From: Anaerolineales bacterium
GTDB lineage: Bacteria; Chloroflexota; Anaerolineae; Anaerolineales; DRMV01
Length of the DNA stretch: 17,576 bases
Direction of reading: 5' to 3'
Assembly (NCBI GenBank): GCA_015494815.1
Contig: WGAK01000241.1
Span: 1-17,576, forward strand
Shown here: positions 5,796 through 13,467 of the stretch, piece after piece
How positions within the stretch are numbered: the stretch's first letter is position 1
Layout: every line of letters begins with the position of its first letter
Translations under genes and position numbers: made by a program
Notes under the pieces: generated by a model
The model's input: the letters and a program-made list of their open reading frames with translations, nothing else
Databases searched by the model: none
Told to the model about the DNA's origin: nothing

Positions 5796-7982
5796 ATGGA
5801 GACCAAGATTTTGTGGCTGCTGCCCCTCTCGCCCCTGGTGGCCTTCGCGCTCATCGTGCTGTTCGCGCATCGCAATCGGGCGCTGAGCCATACCCTGGCC
5901 ATCCTCAGCGTGGTGCTGTCGTGGGTCGGGAGTATGTTCGTGTTCTGGCGCGCGCTGCAGGTGGGCGCGGAGCGCCTGGCCGAAGAGCCTTTCCACAGCG
6001 TCATCAACTGGCTGCCCGTGGGCGATGGCTTCTTCCGCCTGGGGGTGCAGTTGGACCCCCTGAGCGCGGTGGTGCTGTTCTTCGTGGCCTGGACCATCGT
6101 GATGATTTTCATCTACTCGGTGGGCTACCACAACTTCGGCCAGCCCGAAGGGGACCATGACACGAAGGGCCTGCCGCCCCACGGTGCGACGGTGACCCAT
6201 CACGGGCACAAGCACAAGGTGCCCTCGGTGGAGCCCATGTATTCCCGCTTCTTTGCGTTCGTGTCGCTGTTCGCGTTCGGCATGTATTTGCTGGTGGTGA
6301 GCGACAACCTGCTCACCCTGTTCGCGGGCTGGGAAATCATGGGCCTGTGCTCCTTCTTGCTCATCGGCTTCTGGTTCAAGAAGCCTTCGGCCCGAGATGC
6401 GGCCATCAAGGCTTTCATGACCACCCGCGTGGGCGATGTGTTCATGTTGCTGGGCCTGGCCTACCTCTACACCCAGGTGGGCTCGCTGCGCTACGCGGCC
6501 ATCTTCAACCCCGAGACCTTGCACCACCTGGCCACTTCGCCGGCCCCGGCCCTGGGGATGTCGGCCGCGGGGCTCATCGGCCTGCTGCTGTTCATCGGCA
6601 CGGTGGGCAAGTCGGCTCAATGGCCGCTGCATGTGTGGTTGCCCGACGCGATGGAAGGCCCCACGCCGGTCTCGGCCATGATTCACGCCGCGACCATGGT
6701 CTCCGCGGGTGTGTATCTGACCATCCGCATCTTCCCGTTGCTGGCCGCGGCCAACCACGAGGCCGCGTTCACCTCGCCCATGCCCGTGGTGGCCTTCATC
6801 GGCGCGTTCACCGCGCTGTTCGCGGCGACCATTGCGGTGGCCCAAAACGACATCAAGCGGGTGCTGGCCTACTCCACCATCTCGCAGTTGGGCTACATGG
6901 TGGCCGCGGTGGGCATCGGGGCCTATGTGGCGGCTGCGTTCCACCTGGTGACCCACGCGTTCTTCAAGGCGCTGCTGTTCCTGGGTTCGGGCTCGGTCAT
7001 TCACGGCATGGAGCACGGCGTGCTGCACACGGGCGAGCATGTGGACCCGCAGGACATGTACAACATGGGCGGCCTGCGCCGCAAGATGCCCATCACTTTC
7101 TGGACCTTCCTCATCGGCGGGTTTGCGCTGTCGGGCTTCCCGGTGCTGACCGCGGGCTTCTGGTCCAAGGACGAGATTTTGTCCGAAGCCTTTGGCCTGG
7201 GGCATCAGGGCGTGTTCTGGACCCTGGCCGTGGCCGCGTTCCTGACCGCGTTCTACACCATGCGGCAAATCACGCTGACCTTCTTGGGCCGGCCCCGCAC
7301 CGAGGCTGCCGAGCACGCGCACGAAACGCCCCTGACCATGACCGGCCCGCTCATGGTGCTGGCCGTGTTCGCGGTGGCCTTTGGCTGGGTAGGCGTGCCC
7401 GAGCACTTCCCGGTGCTGGGGCACTTGCTGCCGGCCTGGTTCCAGGAATGGGTGGGCGCGACCTTCCACGGCCTCATTCCCGAACACGGCGAGTTGACCT
7501 TCTCGTACTTCCCGCTGACCGTATCGCTGGTGGTGGCATTGGGCGGTTTGGCGGTAGGCTGGCTGGTCTATCGCGGCGTGTCGCGGGCCGACCAGCCCGA
7601 TCCCCTGGAAAGCGTGCTGGGGCCGCTGTACGGCGTGTTGGAGAACAAGTACTACTTCGACGAACTGTATGCTTATCTGCTGGTCAAGCCCGCGTATTGG
7701 TTCGGCGCGGTGTTCACCTTCCGCTGGATGGACCGCACCCTGATTGACAACAATCTGCACGCGGTGGCCTATCTGTCGTGGCGTTTGGGCAACTTCCTGC
7801 GCAACCGCTTCGACCTGCCCGTGGTCAACGGCCTGGGCGATGCGGTCGCGGAAGGCACCAAGGGCGCGGGGCGGCTGCTGCGCGTGGTGCAGTCGGGCCG
7901 GGTGCAGCAGTACATGCTGCTGGCGCTGGTCAATGCCGTCGCGCTGTTGGCCCTGGTGTACTACTTCGTCACCCGCTCGTGA
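5796..7982 (+). CDS. nuoL: NADH-quinone oxidoreductase subunit L (NuoL, ND5-like), long form
   Basis: NuoL is the terminal antiporter-like proton pump of complex I, with a long C-terminal lateral helix that straps the arm together. The ATG at 5796 follows GAGGAA; an in-frame TTG 21 bases upstream is less likely. The product is 728 residues against about 610-660 in common homologues. Pump residues are present: E180 (AGWEIMG), D214 (TTRVGD), K272 (GTVGKSAQWPLHVWLPDAM), H297 (MIHAATMVSAG) and K458 (AGFWSKDE). Two regions account for much of the extra length. One is a His-rich hydrophilic insert (about 112-149, seven histidines) between helices 3 and 4. The other is a lateral-helix segment from D622 (YFDELYAYLLVKP) to Y706 of about 85 residues, where I expect about 50-57. 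The final helix is LLALVNAVALLALVYYF. See the findings on the second NuoM. Confidence 0.97.
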   Translation: METKILWLLPLSPLVAFALIVLFAHRNRALSHTLAILSVVLSWVGSMFVFWRALQVGAERLAEEPFHSVINWLPVGDGFFRLGVQLDPLSAVVLFFVAWTIVMIFIYSVGYHNFGQPEGDHDTKGLPPHGATVTHHGHKHKVPSVEPMYSRFFAFVSLFAFGMYLLVVSDNLLTLFAGWEIMGLCSFLLIGFWFKKPSARDAAIKAFMTTRVGDVFMLLGLAYLYTQVGSLRYAAIFNPETLHHLATSPAPALGMSAAGLIGLLLFIGTVGKSAQWPLHVWLPDAMEGPTPVSAMIHAATMVSAGVYLTIRIFPLLAAANHEAAFTSPMPVVAFIGAFTALFAATIAVAQNDIKRVLAYSTISQLGYMVAAVGIGAYVAAAFHLVTHAFFKALLFLGSGSVIHGMEHGVLHTGEHVDPQDMYNMGGLRRKMPITFWTFLIGGFALSGFPVLTAGFWSKDEILSEAFGLGHQGVFWTLAVAAFLTAFYTMRQITLTFLGRPRTEAAEHAHETPLTMTGPLMVLAVFAVAFGWVGVPEHFPVLGHLLPAWFQEWVGATFHGLIPEHGELTFSYFPLTVSLVVALGGLAVGWLVYRGVSRADQPDPLESVLGPLYGVLENKYYFDELYAYLLVKPAYWFGAVFTFRWMDRTLIDNNLHAVAYLSWRLGNFLRNRFDLPVVNGLGDAVAEGTKGAGRLLRVVQSGRVQQYMLLALVNAVALLALVYYFVTRS

Positions 7983-8029
7983 CGCGCTCCGGTCGCCCGT
8001 CATCATCTCGCAGGGAGTGAAAGCAAGCC

Positions 8030-9568
8030 ATGGACTTCCTGACCAACCACCTGCTCACGCTGATTTTGTTCACGCCACTTGTGGGCGCGCTGGTGCTGGG
8101 CTTTCTGCCCAACGACAAGAAGACCATCCGTTGGGCCGGGTTCCTGTTCAGTCTGGTGCCCCTGGCTCTCACGCTGTTGCTGTGGGCGCGCTTCGACTTC
8201 GCCCAGGCGGCCGCGTTCCAGTTCCAGGAGCAGGCCACCTGGTACGGGCCCATCCACGCTTCCTATCATCTGGGCGTGGACGGCGTGGCCCTGACCATGG
8301 TCCTGCTGACCACCTTCCTGACGCCCCTGGCGCTGCTGGCGTCGTTTTCGGTGGGCGACCGGGTCAAGGTCTACTACATGCTCTTCCTGGCCCTGGAAAC
8401 GGGCATGTTGGGCGTCTTCCTCTCCCTGGACCTGATGCTGTTCTTCGTGTTCTGGGAGATTGGCCTGGTGCCCATGTTCTTCCTCATCTTCCAGTGGGGC
8501 AGCCCCAAGGGTGAGCGTCGTGTGTGGCCGGGCCTCACGGTGCCATCGCGGGTGTATGCCGCGTTCAAGTTCATGATTTACACCATGGCGGGCTCCCTGG
8601 GCCTGCTGCTGGCCATTCAGATGCTGGGCGTGGTCACGGGCACTTTTGACCTGCCCACGGTCATCGAGCGGTGGAACCAGGCTTCGGGCACCATCCTGGG
8701 CTTCGAAGCCGGCACCCTCAAGGCCGTGGCCTTCTGGGCCTTCGCCATCGCGTTCGCCCTCAAGGTGCCGGTGTGGCCCTTCCATACCTGGCTGCCCGAT
8801 GCGCACACCGAAGCGCCCACCGCGGGCTCCATGATTCTGGCCGGCGTGCTGCTGAAACTGGGCGCGTTTGGCTTCTTGCGCTTCGTGCTGCCCTTGTATC
8901 CTGAGCAGGCCCGTCACTACGCGGTGGCGCTGGCCTTCATGGGCATGATGGCCATCATTTTCGGCGCGTTCGCGGCCTGGGGCCAGGAGGACTTCAAGCG
9001 CCTGGTCGCGTACTCGTCGGTGAACCACATGGGCTTCGTGGTGCTGGCCATCGCGGCCGCGGCCTGGGCCGCGGGCACCGAGCACGCCACCATCGCGCTC
9101 AACGGCGCGGTGCTGCAGATGTTCAACCACGGTCTCACGGCCGCGGGCATGTTCTTCCTGGTGGGGGCCATCTATGAGCGGGCCCACACCCGCGAGTTGA
9201 AGAAATTCGGCGGTCTGTTCGGGCACATCCCCGTGTATGCGGGCGTGTTGGTCTTCACTTCCATGGCCTCGCTGGGGTTGCCGGGCCTCAACAGTTTCGT
9301 GTCCGAGTTCCTCATCGTGCGGGGCGCGTGGCCGGTGTTCAACCTGTTCACGACCCTGAGCATGTTGGGCCTGCTCATCACCGGCGCGTACATCCTCAAG
9401 GGTATTAAGGATGTGCTCTTCGGGCCGTTGACCGATTTGGCCGACCATCTCACCGACTTGACCGCCCGCGAGGTGGCGGTGATGGTGCCGCTGATGGCCT
9501 TGATGCTGATTTTGGGCGTGTGGCCCATGTGGCTGCTGGAAGTCATCAACCGGGCCGTGGGCGGGTAA
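8030..9568 (+). CDS. nuoM: NADH-quinone oxidoreductase subunit M, first copy (NuoM1, ND4-like)
   Basis: This 512-residue antiporter-like pump subunit has every charged residue expected of a working proton channel: E143 in helix 5 (FWEIGLVPMFFLI), K245 in helix 7 (FALKVPVWPFHTWLPDAHTE), K276 in helix 8 (AGVLLKLGAFGF) and E426 in helix 12 (LNSFVSEFLIVRG). The N-terminal part has LGVDGVALTMVLLTTFLTPL, typical of NuoM. The start ATG 8030 has a weakly spaced GGGAG (about 13 bases upstream). It follows nuoL by 47 bases. It differs clearly from the second NuoM at 9639, so the pair is not a recent duplication. By sequence this is the conventional NuoM. Confidence 0.97.
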   Translation: MDFLTNHLLTLILFTPLVGALVLGFLPNDKKTIRWAGFLFSLVPLALTLLLWARFDFAQAAAFQFQEQATWYGPIHASYHLGVDGVALTMVLLTTFLTPLALLASFSVGDRVKVYYMLFLALETGMLGVFLSLDLMLFFVFWEIGLVPMFFLIFQWGSPKGERRVWPGLTVPSRVYAAFKFMIYTMAGSLGLLLAIQMLGVVTGTFDLPTVIERWNQASGTILGFEAGTLKAVAFWAFAIAFALKVPVWPFHTWLPDAHTEAPTAGSMILAGVLLKLGAFGFLRFVLPLYPEQARHYAVALAFMGMMAIIFGAFAAWGQEDFKRLVAYSSVNHMGFVVLAIAAAAWAAGTEHATIALNGAVLQMFNHGLTAAGMFFLVGAIYERAHTRELKKFGGLFGHIPVYAGVLVFTSMASLGLPGLNSFVSEFLIVRGAWPVFNLFTTLSMLGLLITGAYILKGIKDVLFGPLTDLADHLTDLTAREVAVMVPLMALMLILGVWPMWLLEVINRAVGG

Positions 9569-9577
9569 CCCGCTGCG

Positions 9578-9596
9578 GTGGGGCCTGCGGCCCCGC
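9578..9596 (+). other. GC hairpin between the two nuoM genes
   Basis: In the 70-base gap, GTGGGGCC (9578-9585) pairs with GGCCCCGC (9589-9596) over 8 bp (one T-G wobble) around a 3-base loop. No T-run follows, so termination is unlikely. It may protect or process the mRNA between the two M subunits. The second nuoM is then introduced by a GAGGT box 5 bases before its ATG. Confidence 0.45.
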
Positions 9597-9638
9597 GCTG
9601 GGATGTTGCGAAGTCTTGCCTGACGAACGAGGTGCGCG

Positions 9639-11117
9639 ATGAACCTTCCGCTGCTGTCCCTCATCATCTTTTTGCCCATTGTCGCCGGCACGGTGATGCT
9701 GCTGTGGCCTTCGGCCAGCCGCGATACCATCCGCCGCCTGGCGTTGGTCACGGCCACCATCACCTTTTTGCTCTCGGTGTGGGTGTACATTGGCTACGAC
9801 TTCACGGCCGGGGGCTATCAGTTCGTGGAGAAGTACTCCTGGCTGCCCAATCTGGGCATTGCCTACCATGTGGGCGTGGATGGCATGAGCGCGCCCCTGG
9901 TGCTGCTCACGGGCGTGGTCATCTTCACCGGCACGCTGATTTCGTGGAACATTGACCGCCCCCGGGAATTCTTCGGGCTGCTCTACATCCTGGCCACCGG
10001 CGTGTTCGGCGTGTTCGCCGCGCTGGACCTGTTCACCCTGTTCTTCATGTACGAGGTGGCGGTCTTCCCCATGTACCTGCTCATCGTCATCTGGGGCTGG
10101 GAGAAGACGCGCGAGTACGCGGGCATGAAGTTGACCCTCTACCTGCTGGTGGGGTCGGTGCTGGCCCTGGTGGGCGGCCTGGCCATGGTGTTCGCGGCCC
10201 GCGCCAATCTGGGGTACCTCACCTTCGACCTGCTGGAACTGGAAAAGGCCGGTCTGTCGGTGGCCTTCCAGCGTTTCTGGTTCCCGGTGGTGTTCTTCGG
10301 CTTCGCGGTGCTGGGCGGCATCTTCCCGGTGCACAACTGGAGCCCCGACGGCCATGTGGCCGCGCCCACCGCGGTGTCCATGTTCCACGCGGGCGTGCTG
10401 ATGAAACTGGGCGCGTTTGCGGCCCTGCGGGTGGGCGTGATGCTCATGCCCGAGGGCGCCAAGTTCCACCTGCCGTGGATTATCTTCCTCACCCTGGTGA
10501 ATGTGGTCTATGGCGCGTTCATCGCCTCGGTGCAGCAAGACTTCAAGTATGTCATCGGCTTCTCGTCGGTTTCGCACATGGGCCTGGTCATCATGGGCAT
10601 CGCCACGCTCAACCACGATGGCCTGCTGGGTTCGGGTGTGCAGATGTTCTCCCACGGCGTGATGACGGCTCTCTTCTTTGCCGTGGTGGGCATGGTGTAC
10701 GACCGCACCCATACGCGGCACATCCCCAGCCTGGGCGGCATGATGAAGAAGTTGCCCTGGGCCGGGGTGGCCTTCATCATCGCCGGCCTCACCTCCATGG
10801 GCATGCCGGGCTTTTCGGGCTTCATCGCGGAGTTCCCCATCTTCATGGGTGTGTGGCGCTATGAGCCGTGGATTGCCATTGTGGCCGCGATTTCCATCGT
10901 GGTGACCGCCTCGTATGTGCTGCGGGTTGCGCACAAAGTGTTCTTCGGCCCCGTGCCCGAAGCGTTCCAAGACATCCCCGACATCAACATTTTCGACCGG
11001 GTGGCGTTGGTAACGCTGGTGTTCTTCCTGGTGGGCATTGGCGTGTTCCCGCACATCATGGTGCCCTGGATTGAATCCGGCGTCAACTATGTGTTGACGA
11101 TTTTGGGAGGTGCGTAA
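9639..11117 (+). CDS. nuoM: NADH-quinone oxidoreductase subunit M, second copy (NuoM2), lacking the helix-7 lysine
   Basis: The 492-residue protein is a second ND4-like antiporter subunit. It keeps E139 in helix 5 (FMYEVAVFPMYLLI), K256 in helix 8 (HAGVLMKLGAFAALRVG) and E398 in helix 12 (FSGFIAEFPIFMG). In helix 7 the segment FAVLGGIFPVHNWSPDGH aligns with FALKVPVWPFHTWLPDAH of the first copy, putting L225 where the channel lysine should be. The motif SPDGHVAAPTAVSMFHAGVL marks a NuoM subfamily different from the first copy. I recall similar NuoM forms in several other phyla, so the loss may be a subfamily trait. The gene is followed after one base by the GTG of nuoN, which implies coupled translation. 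An extra NuoM together with a longer NuoL suggests an enlarged membrane arm. Confidence 0.96.
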   Translation: MNLPLLSLIIFLPIVAGTVMLLWPSASRDTIRRLALVTATITFLLSVWVYIGYDFTAGGYQFVEKYSWLPNLGIAYHVGVDGMSAPLVLLTGVVIFTGTLISWNIDRPREFFGLLYILATGVFGVFAALDLFTLFFMYEVAVFPMYLLIVIWGWEKTREYAGMKLTLYLLVGSVLALVGGLAMVFAARANLGYLTFDLLELEKAGLSVAFQRFWFPVVFFGFAVLGGIFPVHNWSPDGHVAAPTAVSMFHAGVLMKLGAFAALRVGVMLMPEGAKFHLPWIIFLTLVNVVYGAFIASVQQDFKYVIGFSSVSHMGLVIMGIATLNHDGLLGSGVQMFSHGVMTALFFAVVGMVYDRTHTRHIPSLGGMMKKLPWAGVAFIIAGLTSMGMPGFSGFIAEFPIFMGVWRYEPWIAIVAAISIVVTASYVLRVAHKVFFGPVPEAFQDIPDINIFDRVALVTLVFFLVGIGVFPHIMVPWIESGVNYVLTILGGA

Positions 11118-11118
11118 A

Positions 11119-12573
11119 GTGAGCGCGCTGAACTCTGCAATGCTGCTCGCCCTGTTGCCGGAACTTTTGGTCCTGGCCCTGATGGGGCTGGTGCTGGTGG
11201 TGGACCTCGCGGGTTGGGTCCAGGGGCGCAAACTGGGGTGGCTCACCCTGGCGGGCCTGGCGCTTATCGTGCTGGTGAGCGTGACCACCGTTGTGCCCGA
11301 TGCCGCGGGGAGCGTCGTCTGGGGCACCACGCTGAAGCACGACGCGCTGTCGTTCGTGTTCCGCATGTTGTTCCTCATCGCCGCGGCGCTCACCATCTTC
11401 TTCGTGTTGGATGTGCCCGCGCTGGGCGACCGGGGCGCGTTCTACCTGCTGCTGCTGGCCTCGGTGCTGGGCCTGATGCTCATGGCCATGGCCAATGACA
11501 TCGTCATGCTCTTTCTGGCCATGGAGACGGCCACCATCCCGCTGTATGTGCTGGCCGGCTTCTTCACCGGGCGTCGTGAGTCGGTCGAGGCCGGCTTCAA
11601 GTATTTGCTGTTCGGCGCGCTGGCCTCGGGCTTCATGCTCTACGGCTTGAGCCTGCTGTATGGCTTCGCGGGCGGTGAGGTGGAATTCGCGGCCCTGGCC
11701 CAGGGGCTGGCCCATACCGATGCGCCGTTGTGGGCCGTGCTGGGCGCGCTCATGATTGTGCTGGCCGGCTTCGCGTTCAAGGTGGCCGCGGTGCCCTTCC
11801 ACTTCTGGGCGCCCGATGTGTACCAGGGCGCGCCGACGCCCATCGCGGCGTTCCTGTCCACCGCGTCCAAGGCCGCGGGCTTCGCGTTGCTGGTGCGGGT
11901 CGCGCTGGTGGCCTTCCCCGCCACCACGCTGCCGTGGTGGGGCGCGGCCCTGGCCGCCATGGCCGCGGCGACCATGACCTTGGGCAACCTGCTGGCGCTG
12001 ACGCAAACCGACCTCAAGCGGCTGCTGGCCTATTCGTCCATCGGCCACGCGGGATACATCCTCATGGGCGTGGTCGCGGCCACCAAACTGGGCCTCACGG
12101 CGGTGGTGTTCTACTTGCTGGTCTATCTGCTCACCAACCTGGCCGCGTTCGGCATCGTGGCCGTGCTGGAGCGCAGCACCGGCACCACCGCGGCCGCGCA
12201 ACTGGCGGGCCTGTACAAACGCTCGCCCTGGCTCACCCTGGCGACCCTGGCCGCGTTCCTCTCTCTGGCCGGGGTGCCGCCCTTCGCGGGCTTCGTGGCC
12301 AAGGTGTGGGTGTTCATGGCCGCGGTCGAGGCGCATCTGGAATGGCTGGCCGTGATTGCCGTGCTCAACTCCATCGTGGGCATCTACTACTACCTGGTGG
12401 TGCTCAAGGTGGCCTATGAGTACGACCCGCCCGCGGACGCGCCGGCCATTCGGGTGTCGCAGCCCGTGGTGTGGGCGCTGACCGCGCTGGCCGTGTTCAT
12501 CGTGGTGGCCGGTGTGGCCTTTGGCCCGTGGTTCCACTGGGGCGAATGGGCGGCCATGGCCCTGTTCCACTAA
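11119..12573 (+). CDS. nuoN: NADH-quinone oxidoreductase subunit N (NuoN, ND2-like)
   Basis: NuoN is the antiporter-like pump nearest NuoK. I choose the GTG at 11119 because GGGAGGT (11105-11111) lies 7 bases upstream. A GTG at 11110 is too close to that box, and ATG 11140 would remove part of the N-terminus. The 484-residue product has E136 (FLAMETATIPLYVLAGF), K221 (AGFAFKVAAVPFHFWAPDVY), K251 (STASKAAGFALL) and K395 (FAGFVAKVWVFMA), the channel residues of helices 5, 7, 8 and 12. The motif YQGAPTPIAAFLS is characteristic of NuoN. It is the last gene of the operon, separated from nuoM2 by one base and followed by a strong terminator. Confidence 0.96.
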   Translation: MSALNSAMLLALLPELLVLALMGLVLVVDLAGWVQGRKLGWLTLAGLALIVLVSVTTVVPDAAGSVVWGTTLKHDALSFVFRMLFLIAAALTIFFVLDVPALGDRGAFYLLLLASVLGLMLMAMANDIVMLFLAMETATIPLYVLAGFFTGRRESVEAGFKYLLFGALASGFMLYGLSLLYGFAGGEVEFAALAQGLAHTDAPLWAVLGALMIVLAGFAFKVAAVPFHFWAPDVYQGAPTPIAAFLSTASKAAGFALLVRVALVAFPATTLPWWGAALAAMAAATMTLGNLLALTQTDLKRLLAYSSIGHAGYILMGVVAATKLGLTAVVFYLLVYLLTNLAAFGIVAVLERSTGTTAAAQLAGLYKRSPWLTLATLAAFLSLAGVPPFAGFVAKVWVFMAAVEAHLEWLAVIAVLNSIVGIYYYLVVLKVAYEYDPPADAPAIRVSQPVVWALTALAVFIVVAGVAFGPWFHWGEWAAMALFH

Positions 12574-12592
12574 CGCGTGGAGGGCAGTGCTG

Positions 12593-12618
12593 GCGGCGTC
12601 CTGCGGGGCGCCGCTTTT
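12593..12618 (+). terminator. Intrinsic terminator of the nuo operon
   Basis: GCGGCGTCC (12593-12601) pairs with GGGCGCCGC (12606-12614) over 9 bp with one T-G wobble, around the tetraloop TGCG, followed by TTTTGCTTT. It lies 20 bases after the nuoN stop and 27 bases before the -10 of the next unit, so it separates the two transcripts. Confidence 0.85.
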
Positions 12619-12641
12619 GCTTTCGGTCGCCGAACAGGCGA

Positions 12642-12650
12642 TGGTATAAT
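12642..12650 (+). promoter_or_regulatory. Promoter of the regulator-HIT-thiolase unit (extended -10)
   Basis: TGG-TATAAT with a perfect -10 (12645-12650) and TGn extension. The best -35 at a 17-base spacing is only TTCGGT (12622-12627), overlapping the tail of the nuo terminator. Transcription would begin near 12657, giving a leader of about 60 bases before ATG 12717. Confidence 0.7.
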
Positions 12651-12716
12651 GACCCCAACGGGGCGCGCGGGCTCGAGGGCCTGGGCGCACCCCTTTCGGT
12701 AGGATGGACGGCCCCT

Positions 12717-13463
12717 ATGCGCGCTGCTTCGGCTCCGATTCTGGTCCTCTGGATCGAAGGCACCCGCCGCAAAACGCCCCCCTGGGCCGAGCGGGTGGCG
12801 CGCCGGGGCTTTAAACTCGCGCGAGCCCGTTCGGGACGCGAGGGCCTGGCCTTGCTCTCGCAGGTTTATCCCGAGGTCGCGGTCATCAACGCCATTGCCT
12901 TCAACTCGTCGGGTCGTCGCCTGAGCCGCATGTTGCGCGACCAGGCCCCGCAATTGCCCCAGTTGCTGTTGACCGAAAAAGTGCTGCCCCTGGAGGCGCT
13001 GGTCGCGGATGTGGTGCTCACGCCGCCGTTCACCGCGCGCAAGATTGTCAATCGCCTGCGGCGGCTGCTGGTGCTGGCCGAGGGGCGCCATTGCCTTGAG
13101 GTCGGCCCCCTGCGTTTGGATTTGGACAACCGGCGCCTTTATTGCCACGGCCGCGAGTTCGACCTGACCCCGCGGCTGACCCGCCTGCTGCGGGTGTTGA
13201 TGGAGAACGCGGGGTATGTGGTGCCCCGAGATGTGCTCTTCCGCAAAGTGTGGCAGACCGACTACCTGGGCGACACCCGCACGCTGGATGTGCACATCAG
13301 TTGGCTGCGGCGCATTCTGGAAGAAGACCCCCGCCGACCCCAGTTGCTGCGCACCGTGCGCGGCCGGGGCTACCTGCTGAACGTGTACGACGGCAACGAC
13401 CAGCCGCCTCGGGTGCGGCCTTGCGACGGTACCGACTTCGACACCATCCCCATCGTCGAGTAG
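12717..13463 (+). CDS. OmpR-type winged-helix regulator with a degenerate (phosphorylation-dead) receiver
   Basis: The 248-residue protein starts at ATG 12717 (AGGATGG about 9 bases upstream). Residues 7-120 follow the receiver fold, but the phosphorelay residues are changed. The acidic pair after strand 1 is reduced to E14 (VLWIEG). The phospho-acceptor aspartate is N58 (VAVINAIAF), 44 residues later as expected. The helix-proximal lysine is P103 (VLTPPF where YLTKPF is usual). Only the threonine (T86, LLLTEK) is kept. Residues 128-224 are an intact OmpR/PhoB DNA-binding domain, with a recognition helix in TRTLDVHISWLRRIL and the wing LLRTVRGRGYLL. A short acidic tail follows. It probably binds DNA without phosphorylation. 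No kinase gene is near. It heads a unit with a HIT protein (4-base gap) and a thiolase. Confidence 0.9.
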   Translation: MRAASAPILVLWIEGTRRKTPPWAERVARRGFKLARARSGREGLALLSQVYPEVAVINAIAFNSSGRRLSRMLRDQAPQLPQLLLTEKVLPLEALVADVVLTPPFTARKIVNRLRRLLVLAEGRHCLEVGPLRLDLDNRRLYCHGREFDLTPRLTRLLRVLMENAGYVVPRDVLFRKVWQTDYLGDTRTLDVHISWLRRILEEDPRRPQLLRTVRGRGYLLNVYDGNDQPPRVRPCDGTDFDTIPIVE

Positions 13464-13467
13464 CATC

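Noticed and set aside
8030..11117. Possibility that the two nuoM genes are an assembly duplication
   Set aside because: Their proteins differ throughout in length, helix-7 motif and loops, so they are old paralogues and not a repeated contig segment.
3231..12573. Mrp antiporter or hydrogenase (Ech/Hyc-type) membrane arm instead of complex I
   Set aside because: NuoA and standard NuoH, J and K signatures are all present, with no MrpE/F/G-like or hydrogenase genes nearby, so complex I is the better reading.
3944..12690. Very long antisense open frames under the nuo genes (for example 3944-6112, 5772-8006, 8003-9790, 9546-11396 and 11083-12690, minus strand)
   Set aside because: They are mirror frames of strongly GC3-biased membrane-protein genes. 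Their products are unnaturally rich in His, Gln, Arg and Gly, lack domains, and have no matching ribosome-binding sites.
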